From Candidatus Uhrbacteria bacterium (GTDB taxonomy: Bacteria > Patescibacteriota > Patescibacteriia > SG8-24): 29,725 bases of DNA. A program made the translations under genes and the position numbers. The stretch's first letter is position 1; each line of letters starts with the position of its first letter. Shown piece after piece: positions 22,088-29,725 of this stretch. The stretch spans positions 1 to 29,725 of the forward strand of contig JACQSM010000016.1 of NCBI GenBank assembly GCA_016205965.1, given 5' to 3'. The notes under the pieces are model-generated. The model saw only the letters and a list, made by a program, of their open reading frames with translations, was not told where the DNA came from and did not search any database.

Positions 22088-23347
22088 TTACTTCATGGCC
22101 GATTCCGTATAGACGTTGCGGGCATTCCAAAGCAGCCAACCGGACGCCCCGCCGTCGACCGCGGCCTTCATCTGGGCCCGAACCATGTCCGGAGTGTACA
22201 CGGCGCCAAGATCGAAATCCTGAATCCAGGGACGCACGCGGGCCGTCGGCGGCAGATGAGCGCCCCGGCCAATGGCTTCTTTCCGGCTGGCGGCGGCAGC
22301 CTCGAACACAATCTGCCCGCGGACCAGATTCTTGTAGACGACCTCGTAGGGATGGATGGCTGGATTCGCAAAACCGTCGAATCCCGGCGGATAGTGCGAA
22401 GGATACACCATCGGCGAAACGTAGTCGAAATGCGGCGCGGCGCGATCAAGCAGCTGGCCGATGCCGAGATCGTGCTGGTGCTGCCACATGGTCAGACCGA
22501 AGAGATCGACCGAAATGGCGACGCCGCGCTTTATCCGGAGCTCCTGATCGAGAAAGGCGAAAAAATCGGCCAAAACATCCGCCTTGGGCGTTTTTCCGTC
22601 GTATTCTGGATAACGTATCGTCGAAATGTTGCCATCCGACGGAAAACGGATGTAGTCGAATTGAATCTCATCGAAACCGGCGTCGAAGGCTTCGAGGGCG
22701 ACGGCCGCGTTGTACTCCCAAGCCGCCCGCGAAGCGACGTCGACCCAAGGGGTGCCGCGCCGATCGCGCCAGACGCCGCCGCCGGCGCGCTGCACGGCGC
22801 GCTCGGGGTGGCGGACGACATAGGCCGGATCCTGGAATACGAATTGCCGGGCGACAAGATAGAAACCGCGCTGATGCAGCCGCTCGGTCAGACCGTTGAG
22901 GTCTGCTATCTGCGGCTTGGCCAGAGCGTAGCCGGCCAGGGCCGGATCTTCGGGCACGAAGGCGAGCTCGCCGTTGCCATCCTTGATGTCGATCACCAGC
23001 GTATTGATGCCGCCGCGCTCGGCCAGGGCCACCAGGGCGTCGAACCGCCTGGTTTCGGACACCGTCGCCGAGGTTACATAGAGGCCGCGCACGAATTTCG
23101 GCGCCGACACATGCGTGACCGACGGCTTTTTCGGCTCATCGGAGGGTCCATCGACGGCGCGCTCCCCCGCCGACCACGGTCGGTCGGCGAAAACCAACGG
23201 CAGATACCCTTTGGACGAGGCGTCGCGGATCAGGTACATGCCGGCGGGTATGGCGGCGGCGACCAGCAGGGTGGCGCCATGACGGCGAAGCAGTCCCCGC
23301 AACGTCGGGAGCACCCGCTTTGCCCATGCGCCCCGGCCGCCGGTCAT
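22088..23347 (-). CDS. DUF4015 putative glycoside hydrolase, membrane-anchored
   Basis: A 419-residue protein with one N-terminal membrane helix (about 22-40) and a TIM-barrel-like domain. RGLYVTSATVSETRRF and GGINTLVIDIKDGNGELAF are the first strands of the DUF4015 family, and FDEIQFDYIRFPSDGNIST holds its acidic catalytic-like site. ISVDLFGLTMW and YVSPMVYPSHYPPGF are later strands, and the end (GGASGWLLWNARNVY) is typical. It probably acts on a polysaccharide outside the cell (inference). The start at 23347 overlaps the pgi stop by four bases (ATGA); the frame is open upstream but only as a shadow of pgi. Confidence 0.85.
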   Translation of the reverse strand: MTGGRGAWAKRVLPTLRGLLRRHGATLLVAAAIPAGMYLIRDASSKGYLPLVFADRPWSAGERAVDGPSDEPKKPSVTHVSAPKFVRGLYVTSATVSETRRFDALVALAERGGINTLVIDIKDGNGELAFVPEDPALAGYALAKPQIADLNGLTERLHQRGFYLVARQFVFQDPAYVVRHPERAVQRAGGGVWRDRRGTPWVDVASRAAWEYNAAVALEAFDAGFDEIQFDYIRFPSDGNISTIRYPEYDGKTPKADVLADFFAFLDQELRIKRGVAISVDLFGLTMWQHQHDLGIGQLLDRAAPHFDYVSPMVYPSHYPPGFDGFANPAIHPYEVVYKNLVRGQIVFEAAAASRKEAIGRGAHLPPTARVRPWIQDFDLGAVYTPDMVRAQMKAAVDGGASGWLLWNARNVYTESAMK

Positions 23348-24633
23348 AGTTCGTATCCCTTTCTGCCCAGGAGCGCGTACATGGCGCGCTTCATGCTTTC
23401 GACGCCGGGCTGGTCGTAAGCGTTCACTTCCATGATTTCGCCGGCGACCGCCGTCGCCAGCATACACATGTACATGACGGCGCCGACGCTTTTCGCCGAA
23501 ACCGAACCTATCGTCAGCGTGCCGTTCGGTCGGCCGGCCTTCGTCAGCGCCATGGCCGTGGCCTTGCGCTCGGCGTGAATGATCTCTTCGAACGTATGAC
23601 CGTCCATGTAGGCGACGCCTTCGATGTCGGGATACGCATTCGGCACGGCAAAATTTTTCTTGAATTTCTCGACCTCCAGGAACGTGATCACGGCGTCGGC
23701 CGGCCCCTCGGTCCAGAGCTGGAGCTGCGAATGCTGGTCGGCGGCGCCGATGGCGGCGACCGGAGTGAAACCCGAGTCGGACCGCTTGCCGAGGCTTTCG
23801 GCCCAGAGCTGGCGGAACCAATTCGAGACCTCGCGCAAAGCTTCGGCGTAAGGCATGAGCACGGTGACGCGGCGGCCGTCGCGGCGCGCCAGATGCCGAT
23901 GCAAACCGGCGAAGAGCGCGGCCGGATTCTCGGCCATGGACGCGGACCAGAACTGATCGTCGGCATCGGCGGCGCCGGCGATGAGGTCGACGATCTTGAT
24001 GCCGGCGCAGGCCGCCGGAAAAAAACCGACCGGGGTCAGGGCCGAAAACCGCCCGCCGATAGCCGGCGGCACCGGCAGGGTCGCATAACCCTCGCGGTCG
24101 GCGATCGTTCGGAGCGTGCCGGATTTTTCATCGGTCGTGGCGATGATGTGGCGGGCGTGCTTTTTGGCGCCGACCTTGGCGACGAGCATCTTGCGCAGCA
24201 GCAAGAAGGTGCTCATCGGCTCGATGGTGTCGCCGGATTTGGAGATGACGTTGATGGCCGCCTTGGCCAGGTCGATCCTGTCGAGCAGGGCGGCGATCTC
24301 ATCGGGGTCGGTGCTGGCGCCGATGAAATGGACCTCCATCCCCTTTCCCGGCCGGGCCAGGGCTTTGATGAAGGCGCGGGCGCCGAGATCGGAGCCGCCG
24401 ATGCCGACGACGATGAGATGCCGGAAGTTTTTCGTCGTCTTGGCGGCCAAAGCCGTCACCGGCTTCAGATCGCCGGCCGAGCCCGGAATCGACAAAAAAC
24501 CGATCTCGCCGGCGGCTTTCTTTTTTTTGAGCGTCTGGCGGGCGGCCTCCAGTTCGACCGAGAGGGCGGCGAGTTCCTGGGCGTCGCAGCGCATGTCGCC
24601 GGCGTGGTAGCTGATCAGGTGCGGGGTGGGCAT
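23344..24633 (-). CDS. pgi: Glucose-6-phosphate isomerase
   Basis: It interconverts glucose-6-phosphate and fructose-6-phosphate. The 429 residues contain HLIVVGIGGSDLGARAFIKAL (phosphate loop), INVISKSGDTIEPMSTFLLL (sugar isomerase motif SK-x-G-x-T), GGRFSALTPVGFFPAACAGI (PGI signature), WAESLGKRSDSGFTPV, DQHSQLQLWTEGP and VNAYDQPGVESMKRAMY with the catalytic lysine region. The length matches the short bacterial form. The start at 24633 was chosen because the -10 box lies at 24642-24647; an ATG at 24678 would lie upstream of it. It leads an operon with a glycosidase-like protein, a phosphotransferase and a methyltransferase. Confidence 0.93.
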   Translation of the reverse strand: MPTPHLISYHAGDMRCDAQELAALSVELEAARQTLKKKKAAGEIGFLSIPGSAGDLKPVTALAAKTTKNFRHLIVVGIGGSDLGARAFIKALARPGKGMEVHFIGASTDPDEIAALLDRIDLAKAAINVISKSGDTIEPMSTFLLLRKMLVAKVGAKKHARHIIATTDEKSGTLRTIADREGYATLPVPPAIGGRFSALTPVGFFPAACAGIKIVDLIAGAADADDQFWSASMAENPAALFAGLHRHLARRDGRRVTVLMPYAEALREVSNWFRQLWAESLGKRSDSGFTPVAAIGAADQHSQLQLWTEGPADAVITFLEVEKFKKNFAVPNAYPDIEGVAYMDGHTFEEIIHAERKATAMALTKAGRPNGTLTIGSVSAKSVGAVMYMCMLATAVAGEIMEVNAYDQPGVESMKRAMYALLGRKGYEL

Positions 24634-24641
24634 ATGGGATA

Positions 24642-24647
24642 AGTATA
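24642..24647 (-). promoter_or_regulatory. -10 box of the pgi operon
   Basis: TATACT on the minus strand, ending 8 bases before the ATG, with no Shine-Dalgarno: a leaderless-type start. It lies directly after the T-tract of the preceding terminator. The -35 is weak (TTCTCT at 24665-24670, 17-nt spacer). Confidence 0.6.
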
Positions 24648-24650
24648 AAA

Positions 24651-24684
24651 GAAAGCGGCGCTGGAGAGAAGCCTCCAAAGCCGC
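24651..24684 (-). terminator. Terminator of the DUF6629 gene
   Basis: GCGGC (24655-24659) with GCCGC (24680-24684) and TGGAG (24662-24666) with CTCCA (24673-24677), a 2x2 internal loop and a 6-nt loop. TTTCTTTT follows on the minus strand and runs into the pgi -10 box. Confidence 0.75.
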
Positions 24685-24723
24685 ATCCGGGCCGGCGCGC
24701 GGCCGCGCTCATAATTTGTCTGA

Positions 24724-25332
24724 CTAAAAAAGATGAAGGTACGTCAGGCTGCTTAGCAACGCGGCATAAAAGCACCAGACCGAGGCGACCGTCTCATAGG
24801 AAAAGATAATGGCGACCGCCAAGGCCGCAGACAAAAGAACGCCCATGGCCACGAGCCATCTCGAGCTGGAAACGAAAAATGAGACGCTGACTGCCAGGAC
24901 GTAGAAAAAACCGTAGGCAAGATAGGTCTCGGGAACGTGATACTGAAGGCCTCGGTTCACGACCAGGGCATGCGTGGTCGTTAAAATGGCCAGCCATAAT
25001 CCGTACAGTCCGACCGCGATGCCGATGGACAACAACAGGAGCAAAAATGACTTCCGCTTCGGTTGCGGCTCGGCCAGCCGGACTGCCCAAGGGATGTAGA
25101 TCGGCCAAAAAGCATAGGCAAAAAATAGATATCCCTTGGCGGCCAGCAGGTTTATGAACGGCCGGTTCAGGGAAAGCCAGACGATTCCCTCGAGAGCTTG
25201 CTGGATTGCGAAAAAAAACGGAATGGCGGCGATGGCGTAATCGCGCCGCCGCCGGACTTTTTTGAGACCGGCCGCGCCGATGGCGCCGATCGACCCGCTG
25301 GCCAGGAAACTCGCCGTTGCCGAGAAGCACAT
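24724..25332 (-). CDS. DUF6629 family multi-pass membrane protein
   Basis: A 202-residue protein with about seven hydrophobic segments. It begins MCFSATASFLASGSIGAIGA, the signature opening of the DUF6629 family, followed by FFFAIQQALEGIVWLSL (Q-x-x-EG-x-x-W), another family mark, and YLFFAYAFWPIYIPWAVRLAE. The family has no known function. A leaderless-type promoter precedes it and a terminator follows 40 bases after its stop, so it is a single-gene unit. It diverges from the gene at 25431. Confidence 0.8.
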   Translation of the reverse strand: MCFSATASFLASGSIGAIGAAGLKKVRRRRDYAIAAIPFFFAIQQALEGIVWLSLNRPFINLLAAKGYLFFAYAFWPIYIPWAVRLAEPQPKRKSFLLLLLSIGIAVGLYGLWLAILTTTHALVVNRGLQYHVPETYLAYGFFYVLAVSVSFFVSSSRWLVAMGVLLSAALAVAIIFSYETVASVWCFYAALLSSLTYLHLF

Positions 25333-25338
25333 GTCGTC

Positions 25339-25347
25339 AGTATAGCA
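25339..25347 (-). promoter_or_regulatory. Extended -10 promoter of the DUF6629 gene
   Basis: TGCTATACT on the minus strand. The box ends 6 bases before the ATG, so the predicted start site falls at the start codon. No -35 or Shine-Dalgarno. Confidence 0.65.
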
Positions 25348-25393
25348 TGGAAACCCGGCAACTCCGGATTTGAGAAGACCGTGTCGGCCTGAC

Positions 25394-25422
25394 TTTACCT
25401 AATGCGGACCCGTGTTTATACT
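25394..25422 (+). promoter_or_regulatory. Promoter of the coiled-coil protein gene
   Basis: TTTACC (25394-25399), a 17-nt spacer and TATACT (25417-25422). The -10 ends 8 bases before the ATG; no Shine-Dalgarno is seen. Confidence 0.65.
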
Positions 25423-25430
25423 GGCCGCAT

Positions 25431-25964
25431 ATGGACGACCTCAAAGATTTCCCGTTCGAATCCTCTTCGATGAAGGCCGAAAGCGATGAAGAAAATTCCC
25501 GAGCCGAACAGGCCCGGAAGGCTTTTGAAGCGCTTGAAGGCGGCGCCGAGAAGGCGAAACCGGTCGAAGAGAAGCCTTTCAAAGAAGAGGCCGAGGGCTC
25601 GGACACGGACAAGGCCGCGGCCCAGAAAGCGTTCGAGGACGTACTCGACCGTTCAATCGAGAGCACCTCGACCTATCTTTCGGCTCTCCGCGAAGATCTG
25701 AAAGACGCGGCGCCCGAGACGGGCGACGCCGCCGAGAAAGCCGTCGATCAAGAAGAGGCTCGGCTCCGAACCGAATACGACGCCGTCATCGAGAAAATCA
25801 AGGCCGCGCCGTCCGGAAAGGAGGACAGCACCGTCGGCGACGTTGATCGGCTCGAACAGATCGCCGCCGCACTGCAAAAAATCGACGCCGAACGCGAATT
25901 CCTGAAACAGTCGCGAAAGCTCAAGGATCTCGAGAATCAGCGCAAGAACCTCAAGAAGACGTAG
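25431..25964 (+). CDS. Charged coiled-coil protein of unknown function
   Basis: A 177-residue soluble protein rich in Glu, Lys, Ala and Asp, without a signal peptide or membrane helix. The first 75 residues are low-complexity and acidic (DDLKDFPFESSSMKAESDEE; FKEEAEGSDTDKAAAQKAFE). The C-terminus (about 135-177) forms a probable coiled coil: VDRLEQIAAALQKIDAEREF, then LKQSRKLKDLENQRKNLKK. No family was recognised. The promoter spacing fixes the ATG at 25431. Its end overlaps the convergent RecB-like nuclease gene by 14 bases. A structural or scaffold role is possible but unsupported. Confidence 0.7.
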   Translation: MDDLKDFPFESSSMKAESDEENSRAEQARKAFEALEGGAEKAKPVEEKPFKEEAEGSDTDKAAAQKAFEDVLDRSIESTSTYLSALREDLKDAAPETGDAAEKAVDQEEARLRTEYDAVIEKIKAAPSGKEDSTVGDVDRLEQIAAALQKIDAEREFLKQSRKLKDLENQRKNLKKT

Positions 25965-27369
25965 GCAATGCCGCCAGCCAGTCCTTCAGGAACCTGGTGG
26001 CGACCACGTCGTCTTCGTTGTAGACCATGATCGCTTCCAGCTTGCGGCGGTCGTGCGTTTCGAGCCACTCTTCGTAGTACGCGACCGATTCTCCGCCGCC
26101 GGAGATCTTTTTCGATCGTTTGAAACCGATGTAGCCGCCGATGTCTTTGATGCCGTAGAAATACAACGGGAACACCAGGCATTTTTTCACGATCTCGTTG
26201 AGATCGACCATCGACTCGCGGAACAGGTCGAGGCTGGCCGAACCGCCATAGCGCCGCTCGAGGGCCGTCAGCTTGGCCTGCTCATAGGTGCCGTAATGGT
26301 AGACGGCGTAACCGGCCGGCAGCGTTTCGATCCAGCCCAGAAAATCGGTCCACATCCGGCCTTCTTCTTCCTCGCGCTCGGCCAAAAAGTCGACGTATTC
26401 CTCCTTGCCGCCGCGGCGCACCAAAAAACCGAACAGATATTCGACTTGGCGCAGCGGATCGCCCTCGATGTCGAAAAAAATCTCGGTCTCGGAGGCCGGC
26501 AGCTCGATCGGCCGGCGGATGAAGTATGTTTTTTCGAGCAGCGCCCGGGCCTGGAGGCGGATGCGCTCGAGCGTATGCAGGCTCAAGGTCGAATCGGCAT
26601 CGTGCAGCCGCCGGATATCCAGGTCGGCGGCATCGGCCAGCGAGGCGATGCCGTGCCGCCGCAAAACTTCGAGCGTCTTCTGTTTGACGTTGTAGATGAG
26701 GGCGACGTCCTTGGTTTTTTCGGCCAGTCGCTTGCATTCCTCGAACCACGGCGATTGCTTGCAGCCCGAGGTCAGGTGCGGCGCCGGGCATTTGCCGCCC
26801 AGAATCTCGCGAACCTCGGCGAAGGCTTCGTGAAACTGTTGTTCGAAATCGCGCAGCGGAAAACCGACCATGACGCCGTCGACGTTGAGGATATAGCCCT
26901 CGGCCGGACGCAAACTTTGGACGGCCTTCAACAATTCGCCGTAAAAAACCAACTGGTACTTATGGGCGTCGGTCAGGCGCTCGGCGCTTTTGATGTCGAT
27001 GGCGACGTAATGATAAGGGCCGAACTTCGAAGAACGGTCGTCGCGGCGCTCGAGAATGTCGGGAATGCCGACCATATCGCCATGCACCAGCACGCCCTGA
27101 TAGATGCGGGTCGCGCCCTGCCGCATCAGCTCCAGCGTCGCCTTGGCGCGGGCGGCGTTGCCCTTTCCCTTCACCTTTACGTATTCGCGTTCACCGATCA
27201 CCTTCTCCTCGTGCGCATAGCCCATCTCCAGGAGCATTTCGGTGAAACGCGAGGTTTTTTGCTTCTTTTTAGGATCGCCGAAACGGTCGAAATAGAGCCA
27301 GTGCGGACAGGCGTCATACTTGAAAAACATGCTGGCGGCGATGATCGGCGGTTTTTTGCGGGTCGGCAT
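25951..27369 (-). CDS. TM0106-family RecB-like nuclease with RNase H-like domain
   Basis: A 472-residue protein with two nuclease-like halves. The N-terminal half has the RecB/Cas4-type PD-(D/E)XK site: GIPDILERRDD then HYVAIDIKSAERLTDAHKYQ, with conserved cysteines at the start (YDACPHWLYF) and at TSGCKQSPWFEECKRL that may hold an Fe-S cluster. A helical middle contains a helix-hairpin-helix-like stretch (LEVLRRHGIASLADA). The C-terminal half is an RNase H-type exonuclease: EIFFDIEGDPL, YAVYHYGTYEQAKL and VYNEDDVVATRFLKDWL. It probably processes DNA in repair; the exact role is unknown. The start at 27369 was preferred because the -10 box lies at 27387-27392, between it and an ATG at 27396. 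Confidence 0.85.
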   Translation of the reverse strand: MPTRKKPPIIAASMFFKYDACPHWLYFDRFGDPKKKQKTSRFTEMLLEMGYAHEEKVIGEREYVKVKGKGNAARAKATLELMRQGATRIYQGVLVHGDMVGIPDILERRDDRSSKFGPYHYVAIDIKSAERLTDAHKYQLVFYGELLKAVQSLRPAEGYILNVDGVMVGFPLRDFEQQFHEAFAEVREILGGKCPAPHLTSGCKQSPWFEECKRLAEKTKDVALIYNVKQKTLEVLRRHGIASLADAADLDIRRLHDADSTLSLHTLERIRLQARALLEKTYFIRRPIELPASETEIFFDIEGDPLRQVEYLFGFLVRRGGKEEYVDFLAEREEEEGRMWTDFLGWIETLPAGYAVYHYGTYEQAKLTALERRYGGSASLDLFRESMVDLNEIVKKCLVFPLYFYGIKDIGGYIGFKRSKKISGGGESVAYYEEWLETHDRRKLEAIMVYNEDDVVATRFLKDWLAALPTSS

Positions 27370-27386
27370 GGGGTGGTCAACGGTGA

Positions 27387-27395
27387 AGTGTAGCA
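27387..27395 (-). promoter_or_regulatory. Extended -10 promoter of the RecB-like nuclease gene
   Basis: TGCTACACT on the minus strand, 17 bases before the ATG; the predicted leader is about 11 nt. The element lies just after the stop of the upstream gene (27421). Confidence 0.55.
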
Positions 27396-27420
27396 CGGCG
27401 CCCGGCGTCGGAACACGGCC

Positions 27421-29556
27421 TCACTGCGCCGAACGGATCCATTTGCCAGGTCCGCGAGGATTGAAGCCGTGAAGCACCTCGTCGCCGTCATCGAAACCAT
27501 CGCCGTCGCTGTCGGCCTTGGCTGGGTCGGTCCCGATGCCAGCCTCGCGCAGGTCGGAAAGGCCGTCGTGGTCGGAATCGGTGATGTCGTCCATCTGGAT
27601 CGTTCGCCTGGCCGCCTGCAGCGGTCCGGCGGCGCGGACATAGAGTTCGTTGCGCCGCAGCGACAGGTCGCTCATGAATCCGATCGACTTCAGGGCGGCG
27701 ATCATCTTTTCGTTCCCGGCGTTATCGCCGCTCTTCGACCAGGCCGTCCGGTAAGAGCTCAAAACGGCATTACCCTCGGCGACGACGTCGCCGTCATAGA
27801 GCAGCGTCCGGCCCAGGCATTTCGTCACCGCCATCGGATGCGGCGCCGGCGTCAGCATGCTGGTGCCGAGGAACGATGGCGGCAAAGCCGCTGGATCGCC
27901 GCCGACCAACTGGTAGATCGTCGAGGGGACGTCGATGTGGCTGGCGATCGCCGGCAGGGCCGGGACGGCGCCGCCCGGCAGATGAAGAAAGAAAGGGATG
28001 CGATTGTACTCGATGAACTGCCGCCAAGGATCGGCCAAGTCGGGTTCGTAGTAACGATGGTCTCCGAAACCGAGCACGATAGTGCTGTCGAGCAGACCTT
28101 CCTCGGCCAGACGGTCGAAGAGGCGCTTGAGACCGTCGTCCTGGGCCTTGAGGAAGCCGAGATACAGGCGCACCGTCGCTTCGTCGGCCGTGATCGACTT
28201 CGCCGCGTCATTGAGCGGTCCGGCGAACGGCTGCAGCCCGAGATTATACACTTTGTTGTAGTGCTTTTGAAAATGCTCGTTGTGCGGCGAATGCGCGGTC
28301 ATGCCGATCACGTAGGTATAGACCGGCTTGACGGCTTTTTTGAGATCTTCGATCACGCGATCGAACATGCGCCCGTCGGGCTCGCGGAAGTTGAACTCCG
28401 GCTTGAACACCAGCTTGTCGAAGCCCCAGGCCGGCGCCAAGGAGTCGCGATTCCAAAAACTTAGGTCATTGGCGTGGTACAGGCTGGTGGCGTAACCGCG
28501 CTCTTTGAGCAGCGTCGGCAGGCAGCGATAGTCGTTCTTGGCATAGAGGTCGCTGATCGGGCCGAACGTGTCCGGCAAAAAGCCGCAGTTGATCGCGAAC
28601 TCGGCGTCGATGGTATCGCAGCCGTTCGAAAAATACGCCGGCAGCCGACCCTGTTTCCTGATCAGCGAATCGAGAAACGGCATGGCCGGCGGCTGCTGCT
28701 CGAGCGGCCAATAAGAAGTCGATTCCATCTGATAAACGATGACGTTCGGCGGCTTGGCCGGCGGCGGCCATGACGTTCGGCCGGCCGAACCGGTGATCTC
28801 GGCCATGCGTTGGCGCAGGGCTTCGAGATTGGTCTTCGACGAATCCAGGGAAACCGCCGACGACGCGGCATTGCTTCGATCCGACGCGCGCAGCTCACGC
28901 GTTTTTTTGTGGGCGGCGACGGCAAATCCGTACACGCCGAGATCGGCCAAGGCGCTCTCCTCGGCTTTGCCGGCGTTGGCGGCGCGCGCATAACCGGCGA
29001 CCGCGGTATCGGCCGCCTGAAAAAGCAGCGCCTGGATCAGGATGCCGGCGGCGATGCGAAAACGGCGGTGTGCCGGCCGGTCTGCCGACTCGGCCGATCC
29101 GTCAGGAACCAGAACCACTTGAAATTTACGAACCCTGGCCGGGGCCCGAGCGGTCCGACAAACGACGATAAAAGCCGCCAGCAGGCCGAGCGTGGCCGCG
29201 GCCATGGTCGGCGGAACCAGGAAATAAAAATCCTTGAGCAGGCCGATCATGGCGCCGTTGACGCCGGAAATTTTTGCCGCCGAAAGCACGAGGTAATTAT
29301 GAAAAACCTGGTAGTAGGCGAAGTTGACGACCGCCCAGCCGAGAAAAAAGACGTAGGCCGAGCCGACGGTCGCGCGGGCGAGTCGGGAACGGAAGAAAAC
29401 GATGAGCGAGAGCATCCACACGCTCCACAGGGCGGCGAAGCCGGCGCTCACCGATCCGTACGGCAGCGCCAAGAGACGGTTGTAATAACCGAAGTAGGCC
29501 ACGTGGGCGGCAACCCAGGCGGCGCAAACGAGAAGCAAAACAAGCCATCTTCGCAT
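27421..29556 (-). CDS. LtaS-like membrane sulfatase/phosphoglycerol transferase with calcium-binding tail
   Basis: A 711-residue protein with five membrane helices in the first 190 residues and an outer alkaline-phosphatase-superfamily domain. VIVYQMESTSYW (about 275) supplies the metal-binding Glu, and GCDTIDAEFAINCGFLP (about 314) holds the nucleophile Thr as in lipoteichoic acid synthase. VIGMTAHSPH and LGFGDHRYYEP (about 496) supply later metal ligands. After the catalytic domain come two thrombospondin type 3-like calcium loops (about 655-700): DSDHDGLSDLREAGIGTDP and ADSDGDGFDDGDEVLHG. It probably moves a phosphate-linked group onto a surface glycan or lipid; the substrate is unknown. 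A promoter lies at 29578-29586 and the leader is about 15 nt. Confidence 0.85.
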   Translation of the reverse strand: MRRWLVLLLVCAAWVAAHVAYFGYYNRLLALPYGSVSAGFAALWSVWMLSLIVFFRSRLARATVGSAYVFFLGWAVVNFAYYQVFHNYLVLSAAKISGVNGAMIGLLKDFYFLVPPTMAAATLGLLAAFIVVCRTARAPARVRKFQVVLVPDGSAESADRPAHRRFRIAAGILIQALLFQAADTAVAGYARAANAGKAEESALADLGVYGFAVAAHKKTRELRASDRSNAASSAVSLDSSKTNLEALRQRMAEITGSAGRTSWPPPAKPPNVIVYQMESTSYWPLEQQPPAMPFLDSLIRKQGRLPAYFSNGCDTIDAEFAINCGFLPDTFGPISDLYAKNDYRCLPTLLKERGYATSLYHANDLSFWNRDSLAPAWGFDKLVFKPEFNFREPDGRMFDRVIEDLKKAVKPVYTYVIGMTAHSPHNEHFQKHYNKVYNLGLQPFAGPLNDAAKSITADEATVRLYLGFLKAQDDGLKRLFDRLAEEGLLDSTIVLGFGDHRYYEPDLADPWRQFIEYNRIPFFLHLPGGAVPALPAIASHIDVPSTIYQLVGGDPAALPPSFLGTSMLTPAPHPMAVTKCLGRTLLYDGDVVAEGNAVLSSYRTAWSKSGDNAGNEKMIAALKSIGFMSDLSLRRNELYVRAAGPLQAARRTIQMDDITDSDHDGLSDLREAGIGTDPAKADSDGDGFDDGDEVLHGFNPRGPGKWIRSAQ

Positions 29557-29577
29557 AGGACGGACGGTTCAGCCTCA

Positions 29578-29586
29578 AGTATAGCA
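29578..29586 (-). promoter_or_regulatory. Extended -10 promoter of the LtaS-like gene
   Basis: TGCTATACT on the minus strand, identical to the element at 25339-25347. The -10 box ends 21 bases before the ATG. Confidence 0.55.
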
Positions 29587-29629
29587 GGCTTTCGCCTCGG
29601 CGCCCCGGTAGCGTCCCAGCTCGAGGTTG

Positions 29630-29725
29630 CTACTTTTTCAATTTCAGAGGGTCGATATTCATGATGTGAGCGCCTGCCAATTCGAGCGGCGCTTTTCCAT
29701 TCCGATGCCGCCGCGTTTTGCAGCA
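29630..29725 (-). CDS. C-terminal end of a gene cut by the right window edge
   Basis: An open frame runs from base 29725 to a TAG at 29630-29632 and gives 31 residues, including KTRRHRNGKAPLELAGAHIM and ending NIDPLKLKK. The N-G-K-x-PLELAG pattern recalls the C-terminal tails of some DDE transposases, but the piece is too short to decide. It is on the same strand as the LtaS-like gene, 73 bases upstream of its ATG. No T-tract terminator lies between them. Confidence 0.4.
   Translation of the reverse strand, partial: CCKTRRHRNGKAPLELAGAHIMNIDPLKLKK

Noticed and set aside
1..29725. CRISPR array, rRNA, tRNA or complete insertion sequence
   Set aside because: No regularly spaced direct repeats, no rRNA-like or tRNA-like segments and no complete transposase with terminal repeats were seen; only the cut-off frame at the right edge might be a transposase tail.
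1..29725. Recoded TGA as in Absconditabacteria/Gracilibacteria
   Set aside because: TGA serves as the stop of many intact genes (for example at 818, 3721 and 11913) at expected protein lengths.

Overview
The window is GC-rich bacterial chromosome, densely packed and mostly coded on the minus strand. It uses the standard code: many genes end in TGA, and none needs TGA read as an amino acid. The gene content points to a Patescibacteria (CPR)-like organism. The signs are a DUF4012 envelope protein, a very short TsaB-like protein, a winged-helix/nucleotidyltransferase-like fusion, a GerMN/Gmad2 lipoprotein-like protein, and a TM0106-type RecB-like nuclease. This placement rests on family content only; there is no rRNA in the window to confirm it.

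Layout from left to right. 1-7077 (minus) is an envelope block: a SAM methyltransferase, a processive family 2 glycosyltransferase, two WbbL-like glycosyltransferases, a DUF4012 protein, and MreB cut by the left edge. 7156-8137 (plus) holds a small methyltransferase and then a roughly 370-nt segment with its own promoter and terminator but no gene, a probable structured noncoding RNA. 8142-9151 (minus) carries the TsaB-like and winged-helix genes. They diverge, across a symmetric -10 box, from a 705-residue plus-strand protein (degenerate PP2C-like domain, membrane helix, beta-propeller). 11349-12635 is the rplJ-rplL unit, with an L10 autoregulatory leader and a long hairpin between the two genes. 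12684-14202 is a divergent pair: a P-loop NTPase (minus) and a protein with a degenerate Fic motif (plus).

14234-19774 (minus) is a tightly packed operon: GerMN/Gmad2 protein, Kelch protein, xseA, xseB, a four-helix membrane protein, a 40-residue basic protein, pyrH and a secreted protein. A diverging plus-strand gene at 19847 is a paralogue of the four-helix protein. 20547-24633 (minus) is a pgi-led operon: pgi, a DUF4015 glycosidase-like protein, an APH-fold phosphotransferase and an O-methyltransferase. 24724-25964 holds a DUF6629 membrane protein and a divergent charged coiled-coil protein. 25951-29556 (minus) holds the RecB-like nuclease and an LtaS-like membrane phosphotransferase with a calcium-binding tail. 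A cut-off gene lies at the right edge.

Expression signals are unusually readable. Several genes have a -10 box 6-9 nt before the ATG and no Shine-Dalgarno, implying leaderless mRNAs. Several promoters overlap the upstream gene's terminator. An extended -10 element TGCTA(T/C)ACT recurs. The best candidates for new biology are the unassigned RNA at about 7766-8137, the Fic-like protein, the PP2C-like/propeller protein, and the rplJ-rplL hairpin.
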